Part shown: one piece after another, positions 10,590 to 21,834 of the stretch
How the letters are laid out: each line of letters begins with the position of its first letter
Numbering within the stretch: position 1 is the first letter of the stretch
DNA from: Takakia lepidozioides
Lineage: Eukaryota; Streptophyta; Takakiopsida; Takakiales; Takakiaceae
DNA length: 64,000 bases
Assembly (NCBI GenBank): GCA_030704615.1
Contig: CM060732.1
Coordinates: forward strand, 39,661,053-39,725,052
Direction of reading: 5' to 3'
Notes under the pieces: generated by a model
Database searches by the model: none
What the model saw: only the letters and a program-made list of their open reading frames with translations
What the model was told of the DNA's origin: nothing
Made by a program: the position numbers and the translations under genes

Positions 10590-12547
10590 ATGGCAGCAGG
10601 CTCTGCCCCACTCCTGACCGTGCAAGGAGACGCCATACCCAAGGCCCTTTTTTCACTTACATCATGCAACAAATCAATAGATCAGGCTGTGGCCGGGAAA
10701 TGCGTATCCACCTTGGCAAATTCTGGTGGACCTTTCCAAGTGATGATGTTGATGCCTCCTCACCCTGCAGAGAAAGGTAGATTTTATCATCTTTCTATAT
10801 GAGGAGAGAGAATGTACTCATTAACACTGTTTGGCATAGCCTTATGGCCAGAGAACCCGTGCCCAGTGACTATTCTGGCTCAAAGGCTCTTAACTTCAGA
10901 GTTCTGACAGGTATGGTAGCCTTGGTATGACTGAGAGAGAAAGAGAAAGAGGCACTTAGCTGAACTGTTACCATAGACCTTGTGGGCTACCCTGATAGTC
11001 AGTTTCCTTGGTGGCCTGGTGCTATCCACCAGGATCTGGAAACTAAGCCATACAACATAGTCACAGGGAATTGTGCATTGCTGCAAGGGCGAGTGTAGAC
11101 ATCATGCTAGACACCACTGTGCTGCAATAGCCCCAATTCAACTCACATGTGACACATGATTGTGATTCCGTTCCTCCGTCACAATGTACTTGTGAAAGGG
11201 GAGGGTCAAAGGTAGATACGGGTTGGGCAAACAGATAAATTTTTGTGCGTGAGAGAAGAACACTGTGTGTCCACATGAGGTCAGGTCATAGACATGATAA
11301 GTCTACAAGAGAAAGCCAAAAGAAGTGTCCAACCACCCAAACATTTCTCTGAGATGCAGTGATTTTTCATACAAGGTCCCAAGTCCTCATATCGAAATGT
11401 TGAGGAATGATATTCTGTGTGCACTTCCTGGGTGTTACATACTCAACAAATCCCAGTACTCTATATTGCATCATGCAACATGTGCCCTACTTAGCATCAT
11501 GGACTTCGTAAGTTGGCTTGTTTACTGATCGCTCTGAGTCTTTTTACATGTTACTCATGCTGGGGTTGCTGCAAATATCCCAAAAAATAACAATACAGAT
11601 GTGGAGAAGCTTTGGAACGACGATTGTTCAGATCCCAGTCAATGGTGGGACAATCAAGGCAAAAAGGTGAATTGCAGACAACAAGATGCTTTGAAAACTC
11701 TCGCAAATTATGGATAGAGCCCGTATTCTCTCTCCCCCTGTCCCTTTCTATCTGTCTCCCTTTGCGAGACACATTCCCCTTCTCCTGAAAATGTCACCTG
11801 TTTAGCCTGCAGAGCTAGTTGAGCAGTGCTCGATTAAACTCATGATTTCTAGTATGAGGACAGTGCCAGCACAACACTGAATTCCCTGTAACCATATCGC
11901 AAGGGTCAATGACTCTGTTTTCCCTTTTGCACTGCAGTATGAAGTGATACTCCACCCACATGTAAGGCGGAGGGATTAAGTAGCAGTGCTGATGTCGGCA
12001 TCGTGGTTTCCAGCATGATGTAAATGCAGCACTGTAAATCACCACTCTATCCCCTCTAGGCAGATTTGTTTTGTGAACTTTGCTTGACCAGTATGGTAAT
12101 TTTTGCCCCACTTTCCCCATTCCTGGTAGTTTGAAACCCCGGGACAGACCCTTGGGGGTTTTAGCATCGAGTGCTAGAGTATGCCATAGCTGATGCTTGC
12201 AAGGACATCCTCTCTCTCCATCTCTCTTCTCACACTTTGTTTTCACCTTGCCACCGATTCAGCATAGAAACCACCGTCTGGTAGGTAGGGGTGGGCTGTA
12301 ACCTCTTCTTACTAGGGATTGATTTTGTCAACTACTTGCGGCACCATAGACTGAACAGGCAGGGATGGATGGGGGTGCAGATCAATTCCAGCAGACCGGA
12401 TTTCAAGCACAACAATACCAATGAGGCACTGTGGATTTGTGGCTACAAAACTCCTGTGTGGGTAGATGGTCAACTGCAAAAGCTGGAAGCAGCTAGACGA
12501 ATGTCTGCGGCGAGCCCTGGTGGAGTGGAATCGATGATGCCCTTCCA
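10590..12547 (+). CDS. PDF-PPR gene 1: leader exon and one PDF motif, upstream exons
   Basis: Three exons can be proposed. Exon 1 (10590-10776) starts MAAGSAPLLTV and ends AG|GTAGAT in phase 1. It aligns with exon 1 of gene 2 in length class, start (MAA.S...L.V), end (PP.P) and phase, and looks like an organellar targeting leader. Exon 2 (11599-11666, 68 bases) starts after CAATACAG and encodes LWND...DPSQWWDNQGKK, ending at AAAAAG|GTGAAT. Exon 3 starts at 12381 after GGGGGTGCAG with RPDFKHNNTNEALW and VWVDGQL. Together exons 2 and 3 form one PDF motif of the OSB family, which binds single-stranded DNA in plant organelles. Exon 3 otherwise stops at 12578. A phase-2 donor at 12548 would join it to the PPR exon at 13050; that last junction is the weakest. 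Unlike gene 2, no first or second PDF module is present. Confidence 0.6.
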
Positions 12548-13035
12548 GTATGACGGCCCCTCCACTTTACAGATGTAGAACCTCATGGACTTCTGATCTT
12601 CTCTGTTACTTGCATTGGCTGTTCTGCAAAGTACTCCCTAAGCAAAACAACCCATTGTATATGGCTGAGGAGGGAGCTGAGCTCTTAGATTCCTCAACAA
12701 AGGGATAGATACCTCACTCCTCTAAGGCAAAAATGGGACAACAGAGTTATGTGTTTGTGGGGTGGACAGGATGTTGCACAGCAGGGAAGGTCTACACAGA
12801 ATGTTTTACACTGTGAAATGTCATCAGTGCAGTGTAGATGCATGTGAGTGTTGGTTTTTTTGTATTTTATGGATAGGAGAATAATGGTAATGCAGCTTGT
12901 GTCAGAGTTGTATATTTGTTGCGAGAATGCACCTTCCATGGGGTGGGTAACAAAGCATGGCGAAGACATCTTTCTTTGAAATATGTCGGAACTTTGTGAT
13001 ATATTCTGTGAGTTCGAGCATCAGAAACTAAGAGT

Positions 13036-15480
13036 TTGAACTCATGCAGGATGGCAGGGTTGAATAAAGAGAAGTTGTTTGAATCGACAATGACCAATTC
13101 TTTTGAAAGAGGACTCGGAGAGGGAAGCGACGCTAAGTCTTCTCGCACTTGTGGGGATGTTAGGACACTATGTAAAGCAGGACAATTGAAAGAGGCGCTA
13201 CACATTTTGAACGGAGGAGAAATTACGGCAGACTCCAATACGTATATTTGTCTCTTGCAGGAGTGCATCAAGATTAAAGGGCTAGCAGAGGGAAAGCAGG
13301 TGCACGGCCACATGCTCCGAAGTGGACGCAGACCAAGCATCTTTCTACTCAACACCCTTGTCAATATGTACGTCAAGTGTGGAAGTGTGATGAATGCACG
13401 CAGATTATTTGACAAAATGCCTGAACGTGATTTACTTACGTGGAATATAATGATGGCAGGATATGCCAGGCATGGTTGTGGTAGGGAGACCTTTGAGATC
13501 TATGATCAAATGATAAGTGAAGGGGTGACTCCAGACAGAGCCACATTTGTTTCCATTCTCAATGCATGTGCCAGGCTACAAGCCCTGGAAAAGGGCAAAG
13601 CAGTTCATGCTGACATCATCAAAGCTGGGATTGTACCAGATATCATTCTTCAGAATATCCTCATTGATATGTATGGCAAATGCGGGAGCATAAAGGGTGC
13701 ACGTCATGTGTTTGACAGTATCTCTAATCGAGATGTGGTCTCTTGGAGTGGGATGATTGCAGGATATACACAGCATGGGTGTGGTATGCAGGCTTTGGAA
13801 ACCTATGAACAAATGCTAGTGGAAGGGGTGACACCAGATAAGGTCACATTCACTAGTGTTCTCAAGGCATGTGCCAGCTTGGCAGCTTTCAAGAAGGGCA
13901 AAGAGGTCCACGCCGACATCATCAAAGCTGGGATTGTGTGGGATGTCATTCTGGAGACTGCACTTATTGACATGTATGCCAAATGTGGGCACATGAAATG
14001 TGCCTGTCAAGTGTTTGACAACATGACTCAGCGAAATGTAGTCTCATGGAGTGCGATGATTGCAGGATATGCTCAGCATGGGTGTGGTATGGAGGCTTTC
14101 AAGAGATATAAGCAAATGCTACAGGCAGGGGTGATGCCCAACAATGTGACATTCAGTTGCGTTCTCAATGCGTGTGCAAGCCTGGCAGCCATTGAAATGG
14201 GGAGAGAGGTCCATGCTGACATCATCAATGGTGGTATCGCACCAAATATCATTCTGGAGAATGCTCTTGTTGACATGTATGCCAAATGTGGGAGCATAAA
14301 GTATGCACGCCAAGTGTTTGACAAAATGGCTCAACGAAATGTGGTCTCATGGAGTGCAATGATCACAGGGTATGCTCAACATGGGAATGGTATGGGAGCT
14401 TTGGAGCTGTATGAGCAAATGTTACACGAAGGGATGACCCCCGACAAGGTCACGTTCAGTTGCATTCTCAATGCTTGTGCCAGCCTGACTGCCCTGGAAA
14501 AGGGCAAAGCTGTACATGCTGACATCATCAAAGCTGGAATTGTTGCAGATCTCACTCTGGAGACAGCCCTTGTTAATATGTATGCCAAATGTGGTAGTAT
14601 GAAGGATGCAAGTCAAGTGTTCGACAATATGGCTGAACGAGATTTGTTCTCATGGACTGCGATAATTGCAGGATATTCTCAGAATGAGTGTGGAAGGGAG
14701 GCTTTCAGGACCTATGAAGAAATGATACGTGAAGGAGTGATGCCTGATGAGGTCACATTCATTTGCCTTATCAGTGGCTGTGCCAGCCTGGCAGCTCTGG
14801 AAAAGGGTAAAGACATTCATGCTGACATCATCAATGCGGGATTTGCATCTTACGTAAATTTGGAGAATGCCCTTATCAACATGTATGCCAAATGTGGGAG
14901 CATGAAGGATGCGCGGGAAGTGTTTGACAATATGGTTGAACGAAATGTGGTTTCATGGAGTGCAACAATCGCAGGATATGGTCAACATGGGTGTGGCATT
15001 GAAGCCCTCCAACTATTTGAGCAAATGCAAGAGGAAGGCGTGAAGCCGGATGGTATCACCTTTATATCTCTTCTCACTGCATGTAGTCATGTGGGCCTCA
15101 TGACCGAAGGCCATCACTACTTTGATTCTATGAATCGAGATCATGGTCTCACTCCTACTGTGGAGCATTTCTGCTGCATGGTGGACCTTCTTGGCCGTGC
15201 AGGCCACTTGGATGAAGCAGAGGACTTCATTTGCAGAATGCCAATTGCAGCAGATACTTCAGTGTGGCGGGCCTTGCTTGGTGCCTGCAGCATTCATGAC
15301 AATTTGGAAGTAGCAGAACGTGCAGCAAAATGCATCCTCAAGTTGGATCCACAGGACGCCCCAACTTATGTGCTGCTATCCAACATCTATGCTGCGGCAG
15401 GCAGGTGGGATGATACAGCAAAAGTGAGCCAAATGATGCAGGACAGGTGTCAGAGAGGAGCTGGGGTGCAGCTGCATTGA
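13036..15480 (+). CDS. PDF-PPR gene 1: PLS-class PPR protein, main exon
   Basis: An 814-codon frame of PLS-type pentatricopeptide repeats, which in plants bind organellar RNA base by base. After an N-terminal region shared with genes 2 and 3 (TCGDVRTLCKAGQLKEAL) come six P-L-S triplets, recognised by the repeated (L/V)xMYAKCGS and [11 protein letters not shown] phrases, then an E domain (WRALLGACSIHDNLEVAERAA). The frame ends in the PG-box region after a one-base shift, so the DYW domain is lost. A start at ATG 13036 or 13051 is possible, but CATGCAG|G at 13050 is also a good acceptor in the phase needed to join the upstream PDF exons. Residues 5/last of the P repeats are ND, SD, SN, SD, TD, SD. 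Confidence 0.9.
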   Translation: MNSCRMAGLNKEKLFESTMTNSFERGLGEGSDAKSSRTCGDVRTLCKAGQLKEALHILNGGEITADSNTYICLLQECIKIKGLAEGKQVHGHMLRSGRRPSIFLLNTLVNMYVKCGSVMNARRLFDKMPERDLLTWNIMMAGYARHGCGRETFEIYDQMISEGVTPDRATFVSILNACARLQALEKGKAVHADIIKAGIVPDIILQNILIDMYGKCGSIKGARHVFDSISNRDVVSWSGMIAGYTQHGCGMQALETYEQMLVEGVTPDKVTFTSVLKACASLAAFKKGKEVHADIIKAGIVWDVILETALIDMYAKCGHMKCACQVFDNMTQRNVVSWSAMIAGYAQHGCGMEAFKRYKQMLQAGVMPNNVTFSCVLNACASLAAIEMGREVHADIINGGIAPNIILENALVDMYAKCGSIKYARQVFDKMAQRNVVSWSAMITGYAQHGNGMGALELYEQMLHEGMTPDKVTFSCILNACASLTALEKGKAVHADIIKAGIVADLTLETALVNMYAKCGSMKDASQVFDNMAERDLFSWTAIIAGYSQNECGREAFRTYEEMIREGVMPDEVTFICLISGCASLAALEKGKDIHADIINAGFASYVNLENALINMYAKCGSMKDAREVFDNMVERNVVSWSATIAGYGQHGCGIEALQLFEQMQEEGVKPDGITFISLLTACSHVGLMTEGHHYFDSMNRDHGLTPTVEHFCCMVDLLGRAGHLDEAEDFICRMPIAADTSVWRALLGACSIHDNLEVAERAAKCILKLDPQDAPTYVLLSNIYAAAGRWDDTAKVSQMMQDRCQRGAGVQLH

Positions 15481-15698
15481 GGTTGACAACCATGTGCATA
15501 CATTTGTTGTCAGAGACAAGTTGCATCCACAAATTGACCTAATCCATGTCGAGCTCAAGAAATTGTGTGAGCAGACGAAGGTGCGACACGGCCACCAAGT
15601 TCATCTCACAGATTGTAGGGTGAGCAATTGTTGTTGGGGATGCAAATCGCTCTCATCATTTCCTCAATGGGGTTTGCTCTTGTGGGGATTATTGGTGA
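15481..15698 (+). pseudogene. remnant of gene 1 DYW domain
   Basis: In another frame the sequence continues the expected C-terminus: VHTFVVRDKLHPQI, HVELKKLC. It then jumps directly to the domain end, ATKFISQIVG, a TGA, AIVVGDAN, and closes with [10 protein letters not shown] and a stop. The middle of the deaminase, including the HxE zinc/catalytic motif, is deleted, and the CxxC is reduced. With the upstream frameshift this is a dead DYW domain, so gene 1 could act only by binding RNA or by recruiting a DYW partner. Confidence 0.85.
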
Positions 15699-16376
15699 AG
15701 CGATCTACAGGCATGAAAGAAATCGTCCCTTCAAACGCAAGGATGGAAACGGTCATATTGTCCATTTTTAAGCTAAGAGAAAAACAATCTGTCCTAATGC
15801 AACAGCCTCCATGAGCTGCCATGAAGACAGTTCAAGTAAAGATTTGAACAGTGACAAACAACAGTGATGAACCAGTGAATCTCAGACACGCACTGGCGCT
15901 GGAGTATCCAAAGCTCAAAACACGTGCCCCGAGTCGAATGCACTCGCACCTCCACAAAGAGTGTTCACTTCTGAGAATTACTGCGCACTCATCTAGTCAC
16001 TGGTTTGTGGAGATGAAGTTGTAGTAGATGGACTTGCGAGCCAACCTTGGTGAGCATCACACCGCACCACCACCTAGAGCCTGCTACATCATTGCACACT
16101 TCAATAGTACATTTGCAAATACAGTCTATGCTTCCTTCCAAACAAGTGGAGAGTTGGAGTGATAAACTTACTACCTTCATCTGGGTAGTACATTTCTCTA
16201 TAGATTTTGAAGGCTTTTCTGCCAGAAATACCTTCATGAGGGAAATCCGGAGATTGAGTTGGAGTGCCATATGTGCTGCCTAAATTACCTCCACGAGTAT
16301 AATTGAGAAGCAAGATCAGCTCTCAACTTTTGGGGCGGGACCCGCATCCCCACCAGCACGACGTGGCCTCCTGCGG
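15699..16376. other. intergenic, nothing recognised
   Basis: Sequence between the DYW remnant and the left inverted repeat of the candidate transposon. No gene or repeat could be supported. It probably includes the gene 1 3' untranslated region. Confidence 0.4.
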
Positions 16377-17094
16377 GCCATACACTATCCAACAGTGTAT
16401 GGCTGAAAGAGATTGTGCCATACGTTTAGAGGCATATGCGTATGCTGCAGGGGCTGGAGCGTTAGGGTGGATTTCATACACATTCTTCATTGTGTCCTCT
16501 TGCTGCAAGGCTTTGGATTGAGCTTCAGGTATGATTCCTCCTCTTCTTCTTTGTTAATAGAGCTGGTTTCTTACGTGTTTAGGTTGTATCTCAGTATCAT
16601 TTCTAGTTGATGAGTGCTTGTTGTTTCATTTGTGAGTAGATTGATTGGAGATTGTCACGAGGGCATCCACTTGTTTTGAAGTTGTGTAATACGATTTAGG
16701 AGATGTAATTAATCATTTGAGTTTCACTATTGTAGTAATCTGTCAAGCACTCTTCTACTATGAGTGGATTGAATTTGTGTTGATGTTGAGTTTAGGGTTT
16801 TTATGTTATTTCTAACATTGGTTGAATGAAAAGTGCATACTTTATTCCCTTTCTTGTTGTATTTCTATATAGCTTCAGCTCTCTTTGATTTACAAGTGAG
16901 TTGAAGTGTGATGAGGTTGAATTAGGGTTTTTATGAAGAGGATTTGTATGAGGTTTTCATTAGGTATAAATGTCTACTTTCACCCTAAGTTTCTAGGTGT
17001 TTAGGTTGTTTTCCTACTTTGTTCTGGAATTTTTCTACATGAGGTTTATGCTTAAACTGTTATTTACTTCCATTGGTGTTTGTTGTTAAGGTCC

Positions 17095-18025
17095 ATGGCT
17101 CCGAGTGTAACGACAAGTGCAAAGAAGAAATGGACTAGAAATGAAAGCAGTAAGGCTATAAGAAGAATGAACAGGGTTGAGGAGAATGAGGCAAATGCAA
17201 GGCGAAACGCTTTGAAACGCATTGAGATGAAACTCGAGGTGAAGTTTGAGCATGAGAGAAAGACTGTTGAGAAGCCGGGTGACATAAGGACGGATGTGGA
17301 CAAATGTGGATTGGTGCGGGCTATGCTTGCGGGTTTTCTTGATTGTTTGAAGGGAGTGCGCACTAAACATCACCACGCCTTGGTGCCTCCTCTCACCATC
17401 TACGAGCATTGGTTCACCAAGCTCATCCGTACAGGTTTAGAGGAGTACCAACGGTCTCTTCTAAACTTGGAGGAACAAAAAACTATGGAATCCATCATCG
17501 ACATCTTCAGTGGTAAGTAGGATTTGAATTGATGTTGAAGGTTTTAGTTGTTCATTCATGTTTATGATTTGATGCATTGTGCATTGTGTATTGCAAGTGT
17601 GTTGATCCTTCTACATTGCATGTGTAGAGAACAATTGGAAGGACAAGTTGGATGATCGTGCCAAGACTCTTGGACTTGTTCTCGAAGCCAATGATTTCCT
17701 TTATGCAAAACTTTTATGGGAGGATGAAGAAGAGTGGAAGAAGGAGATGAAAGCTAGGAAGGTCGGGAAGTGGGAATTGATGCATCCCCGCAAAGTCCGT
17801 GAGGCAAAAGAGCGGGCTAAAAAAAGAGCGGAGGAAAAAAATGTGGGAGAGGCAATAGAAGACGAATCGGTTAAACAACTCATGGTTGCCCCCGTGCATA
17901 GTGTTGACATTGGAATTTCTAGTCACACACCACCAAGACTGGGGCTGAAAAAGATACCAAATTTAATCTTAAGAGGCAGTGGAGGGGGAGAGAAGATAGG
18001 AAGAAGACAAATGAGAGAACGATAG
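17095..18025 (+). CDS. two-exon gene of unknown function inside the candidate transposon
   Basis: Exon 1 (17095-17512) begins MAPSVTTSAKKKW and ends AGTG|GTAAGT. The 115-bp intron closes at TGTGTAG (17627). Exon 2 (17628-18025) continues in the correct phase with ENNWKDKLDDRAKTLG and stops at 18025, giving 271 residues. The N-terminal 60 residues are strongly basic and helical-looking. The middle contains HHHALVPPLTIYEHWF, and exon 2 has an acidic then a basic charged segment (ERAKKRAEEK). I do not recognise the family. Its place between inverted repeats suggests a transposon-borne accessory protein or a captured host gene. The upstream TAGGGTTTTT motifs resemble plant telo-boxes found in promoters of growth-related genes. 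Confidence 0.65.
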
Positions 18026-18183
18026 AGGAACTATGAGCTCAATGGTACAATTTTCTTACTTGTATAAAGTGAATGTTGCAGTTAAGCAATTGCTAGTGTT
18101 ATATGTGTTACATGGGGAGTGTCACATTATACAAGTGAATGGTGCAATCCCTAACAAATTGTACGAAGCCGGAATGTATGGCG

Positions 18184-18204
18184 CCCTAAACCCTAAACCC
18201 TAAA
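18184..18204 (+). repeat. short interstitial telomere-type tract (CCCTAAA)3
   Basis: Three perfect CCCTAAA units, the Arabidopsis-type plant telomere repeat, lie inside the right part of the candidate transposon. They are too short to indicate a former telomere. Confidence 0.8.
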
Positions 18205-18445
18205 CTGGCACAACACCAACATACAACCAAAGAAAAGAGAGACACCAAAGAAGACACTCACATACACTCCTCTGATTGTTAGTGTATGATATTTCCATGC
18301 ACTCCTGTAATCTCCCACACACTGTTATAACAGTGTATGGCACAATCTGTCTTAGCCCTACACTTTTGAAATAGTGTATGGCAGAGATGACGGTCTCATC
18401 TGTAGTATGGAGGATTGTTGTTACAAGCAAGCGGAAGGAGAGACG

Positions 18446-18783
18446 ATGGCAGATGCACCCACAGGAGCAGGAGCAGTTCCACTGGGGGGAGAATGGCAAG
18501 CAGACACACAGCGATGGGTGGAGAGCTCTGGCAAGCCCCCTTTCAGGATTGTGCCCGATGACACCAAGCCTATTCTTCGCGACCCTGTATCCTTTCTCTA
18601 TTTTGTGTGGCACCCTCTCATCCTCGGGCAATAGGTCCTGTAGCATGGATTGGTACAAATCTGCGCCTAAAATGTGCAAGGGGGCTTGAAGTCAGCCAAC
18701 TGATGTTGCAGATGCCTGTGGCAACCGATGTTTCCAATTTTTCTGCGATTGAACGCCCTGGGCCGGATCCTGTGGTTCTGTAG
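18446..18783 (+). CDS. possible small two-exon gene, unknown function
   Basis: Exon 1 (18446-18586) encodes MADAPTGAGAVPLGGEW, then QRWVESSGKPPFRI and VPDDTKPILRDP, ending at GACCCT|GTATCC in phase 0. An acceptor TGTTGCAG at 18711 allows an in-frame second exon (18712-18783) ending IERPGPDPVVL and TAG. The product would be 70 residues. The composition (charged, Pro/Gly/Trp, no low complexity) looks like real protein, but I cannot name the family, and both splice sites are only plausible. An in-frame ATG upstream at 18410 is also possible. The gene starts about 60 bases outside the right terminal repeat of the candidate transposon. Confidence 0.4.
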
Positions 18784-21700
18784 ACCGTCCTGTGTGTGGA
18801 GTTTTTGTAGGCAGGGAGTAGGAAAGGCATGGGGAAGGCAATGGTGAGAACTTGGAACCCGCAAATGATCTTTATGAAAGACTGCACCGCTAAAGGTTAC
18901 ATGATCAGTCTAGTCTTCAGGTTTACAGAGATATTGTGAACCTCAGGAAGGTTAAGTTGAAGAATTGTGTTGTCTTGACTTTTGGACTCCCAGCTGTCTA
19001 CCGCAGATCCTATTGACACAGAGCAGATTCTGCTCCGGCCCCCGCCGTTCCGTCGATGACAGCGTATCATCACGTATGAAGTGCTGAATTCTTTGGAGTC
19101 AAGCTCTGAGATGCTTACGTTTACATGCTTTAGCCCAGCATCCAGAGTGGACTGCTTCAAAACTGACCTATGCTGCACTCTATTTCCTTACTTTGCTCAG
19201 AATTTTTCTGTATGGTAAAAAGTTGCTCTGTTCGCCTGTTTGTTTGGGTTGGGATGCTTGCGATCATGTTGAGATCATGGGGATGAAGACTAGCCTGACA
19301 AGATGCTTATTTGAACCTTGCAGAATGGTGGAATTACTGAGTGCTTTTCACAAGCAATGCAAGGAAATTCAACTTTTTCGAAAGGGTACTTTGTTATCAA
19401 ATTAGTGTTCGTTTGCAGCTCAGAAGTTTACTTGTTCATGTGCCAAGAGTACTGAGTTTCCAGTGTCTATCCCACAGCAATGACAGAAGGGTCAGAAGTC
19501 TCAAATTTTAGCTTCAACAGATTCCCTTGTCTTCTCAGAGTATCAAACTGTATTGTAGTCAGGTGTTTTGAATGGACCACAGAACGTGGAGGAGACGGCA
19601 CATGACACCACGTGCAAGGCTTGTTTTTCTATTCCCTGTTTTCTGTGGGGAGTAATTGAGCGTGTAAACTTGGGGTGCCTTATCTCACTCTCATGTCACA
19701 ATTATGAAGTTGCGTTCTTCTCAAGTCCGTGTGTGTTTGCGAGGGAGAGAGAGAGCTCGGATCGATGTCTTCTGGAGGTTATGCTGATGAGAATCAGTTA
19801 GTGAAGTTGCCGAAGGGGATATGGAAACTTGTAACCGATCACAACACAGTAGTGACATCCACTGCTATGTAAACTTCACTTGATATTTTCTGAAGAAATA
19901 GCCACACTTGGACTGTTGTTATGTGCTCATCATGGTAGAGCCTCCACAGCTTAGAAACGTCAAAAGCCACCTGTGAGAGTTGTTATCTGGTCAGGTTTCT
20001 CTTTGGGTGAAGTTTTAATTGTACTTAACTAATAATCGTCTTGTCACAAACGGATCATACAGACCCCTGCGGTGGACTAGAGATCAGAGTTCCATATCAA
20101 TGTGGTGGCATGGTAGTTACGTTGTAGTCAATTGGCCCATTAGTTTCGGTCTAGGTAAGGTACGCAGTGACACAGGTCTGTATCAAACTAGCAACCAGGA
20201 CGATGACTAATGTTGCAGAACGAAGTATCAACCATGCTGCCGTTGGAGGTCTACCTTGTTGAATAGATTTAGAACATAGAGGGTACCGTGTGGCCTCATA
20301 CTGGTATTGAGAAGGAGAACATAGGAAGGAGGGTTTTGCATTGAAATGTGCCATTTGCATTGTGAGCCTTATTTCCCGTTCGTACATGTGCATCAGTACA
20401 GTGATGGTCTCTTTGGCCAAAATTCTTCCCTCGGTCAGTGCAGGATCATGAAAGCAGCAGGTCGTAGCAATGTGTCTGAGTTTGCTTTGCAATACTTAGA
20501 TCCAATAGTGATCAGGTTTCTGCAGTTCCAGAACATAGCAACCAAGGCAGTGAACAACGGTCTCTTGTGCTTGGATGGGCCTTCTCCAACCTTCATACAC
20601 TTGTAAAGTGGCTCTGAAAAGGGAAAATGGCCTGCGCATTGCTGCAATGTCATAAGTGTTTCCAGAACCCACATCTTATTAAGGTGCTGATTTTGTTCCA
20701 CTTGACGCACTCGGTGTAGGCAATGGTGATTTTTGTAGCTACAGGTTTCTATGCATCTGAGCGGATCCTTGATTTCCTTCCTGACATTTGTTATGCCCCT
20801 GTAGTGCAACACGCCAACAGGGTGATGACCTCTTGCATCCCTATGGAATTCCTCTCGACCTCTGTTGAGGATTTGGATGTATCAATATGCTGTACATATC
20901 TCGACTACTGAAAGCTGTGGCTTGGATTTGAAGTTCTCCATGTGTGAGTCTGTAATTCTTGCTAGGAAGTTCCACCTGTCACACCCCTTCTTGAAGGCCA
21001 TGGGACAAAATTTGCATTTGGACTTCAGTGTCTACTTCTGCATCTGTGGAGATATTTCATGTTCGGATGTGTAGGGTTCGTGGAACAACCCAGCCTTGGG
21101 CAAGGAGATCTTCCTACAATGCTAGTATCATGGTTGCATCAGAAGTCCTGGTCAATCTCCTACAGGATGTATCTGATTTCTACAGGGAGGAATTCGCTAC
21201 AAAATTGCAGAGTAGTGGTTGTCAAATAGCAAGAATGTAACATGCTGTTCATGGTCCCCCAAAGGCGATGGTGCACATCCAGGATTGGCCTTGTAGACAG
21301 GAGAATCTCATGAGCGATACTTTCTTCCTTGAGAGATGAGTATCCTGCAAGCCACTTAGTGCGAGAAAACTTTCCAACCATCTCTTCTTCCCGGAGTGAC
21401 GTCTGTAAATCGGTAGGGAAGATCCTCTGAGCAGATAACTAACTCCACCGATTACTCATGAGCCGTTACGGCGTTGAAGAATGCGTCTGGAAAAGATGCT
21501 CTAGTGAAACACATGCTCAATGATCTGCAGATAATGACGACACAGATGAAGTGCTGGGAAGTGAAGTGGTGAGGTAACGAGATGCAGCCTCTCCTTTTGC
21601 TGCGGGCTTGTGGCGTCTGGCGACTGGACAGAATGGAAGAGAGAGAGAGAGAAATTGATATGTCTCGGGGGAAGATGAGGAAAGAGACTTATGGAATGGA

Positions 21701-21834
21701 GCAGCAATCATGGTTCTCACCTCTGCGTGATCCTTGAAGCTGGATGATCTTTTCCAACATTGTTGCAGTCCTCGGGGTTCGAAGTGCACGGACCCAGAAG
21801 TATCTACTGCTTTTCTCCTCACTGAATCCTGAGG
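18784..21834. other. intergenic, nothing recognised
   Basis: About 3 kb with only short, motif-free open frames on both strands. The last few hundred bases should contain the promoter and 5' untranslated region of PDF-PPR gene 2. I see no clear core promoter motif. Confidence 0.4.

Larger units (their letters stand above)
16377..18382 (+). mobile_element. candidate DNA transposon with about 47-bp terminal inverted repeats
   Basis: The left end (16377-16423) reads GCCATACACTAT...GTGTA(T)GG...GATTGTGCCATAC. The right end (18335-18382), read on the other strand, gives GCCATACACTATTT...GTGTAGGG...CAGATTGTGCCATAC. Most positions match across the span. Each end also contains nested CATACACT/AGTGTATG palindromes. 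About 2 kb lies between, including one two-exon gene on the + strand. No transposase of known type is visible and no target duplication is evident, so the class is unassigned and it may be non-autonomous. Confidence 0.6.

Noticed and set aside
18184-18204. Former telomere or fusion point
   Set aside because: Only three CCCTAAA units, within a candidate transposon, with no subtelomeric context.
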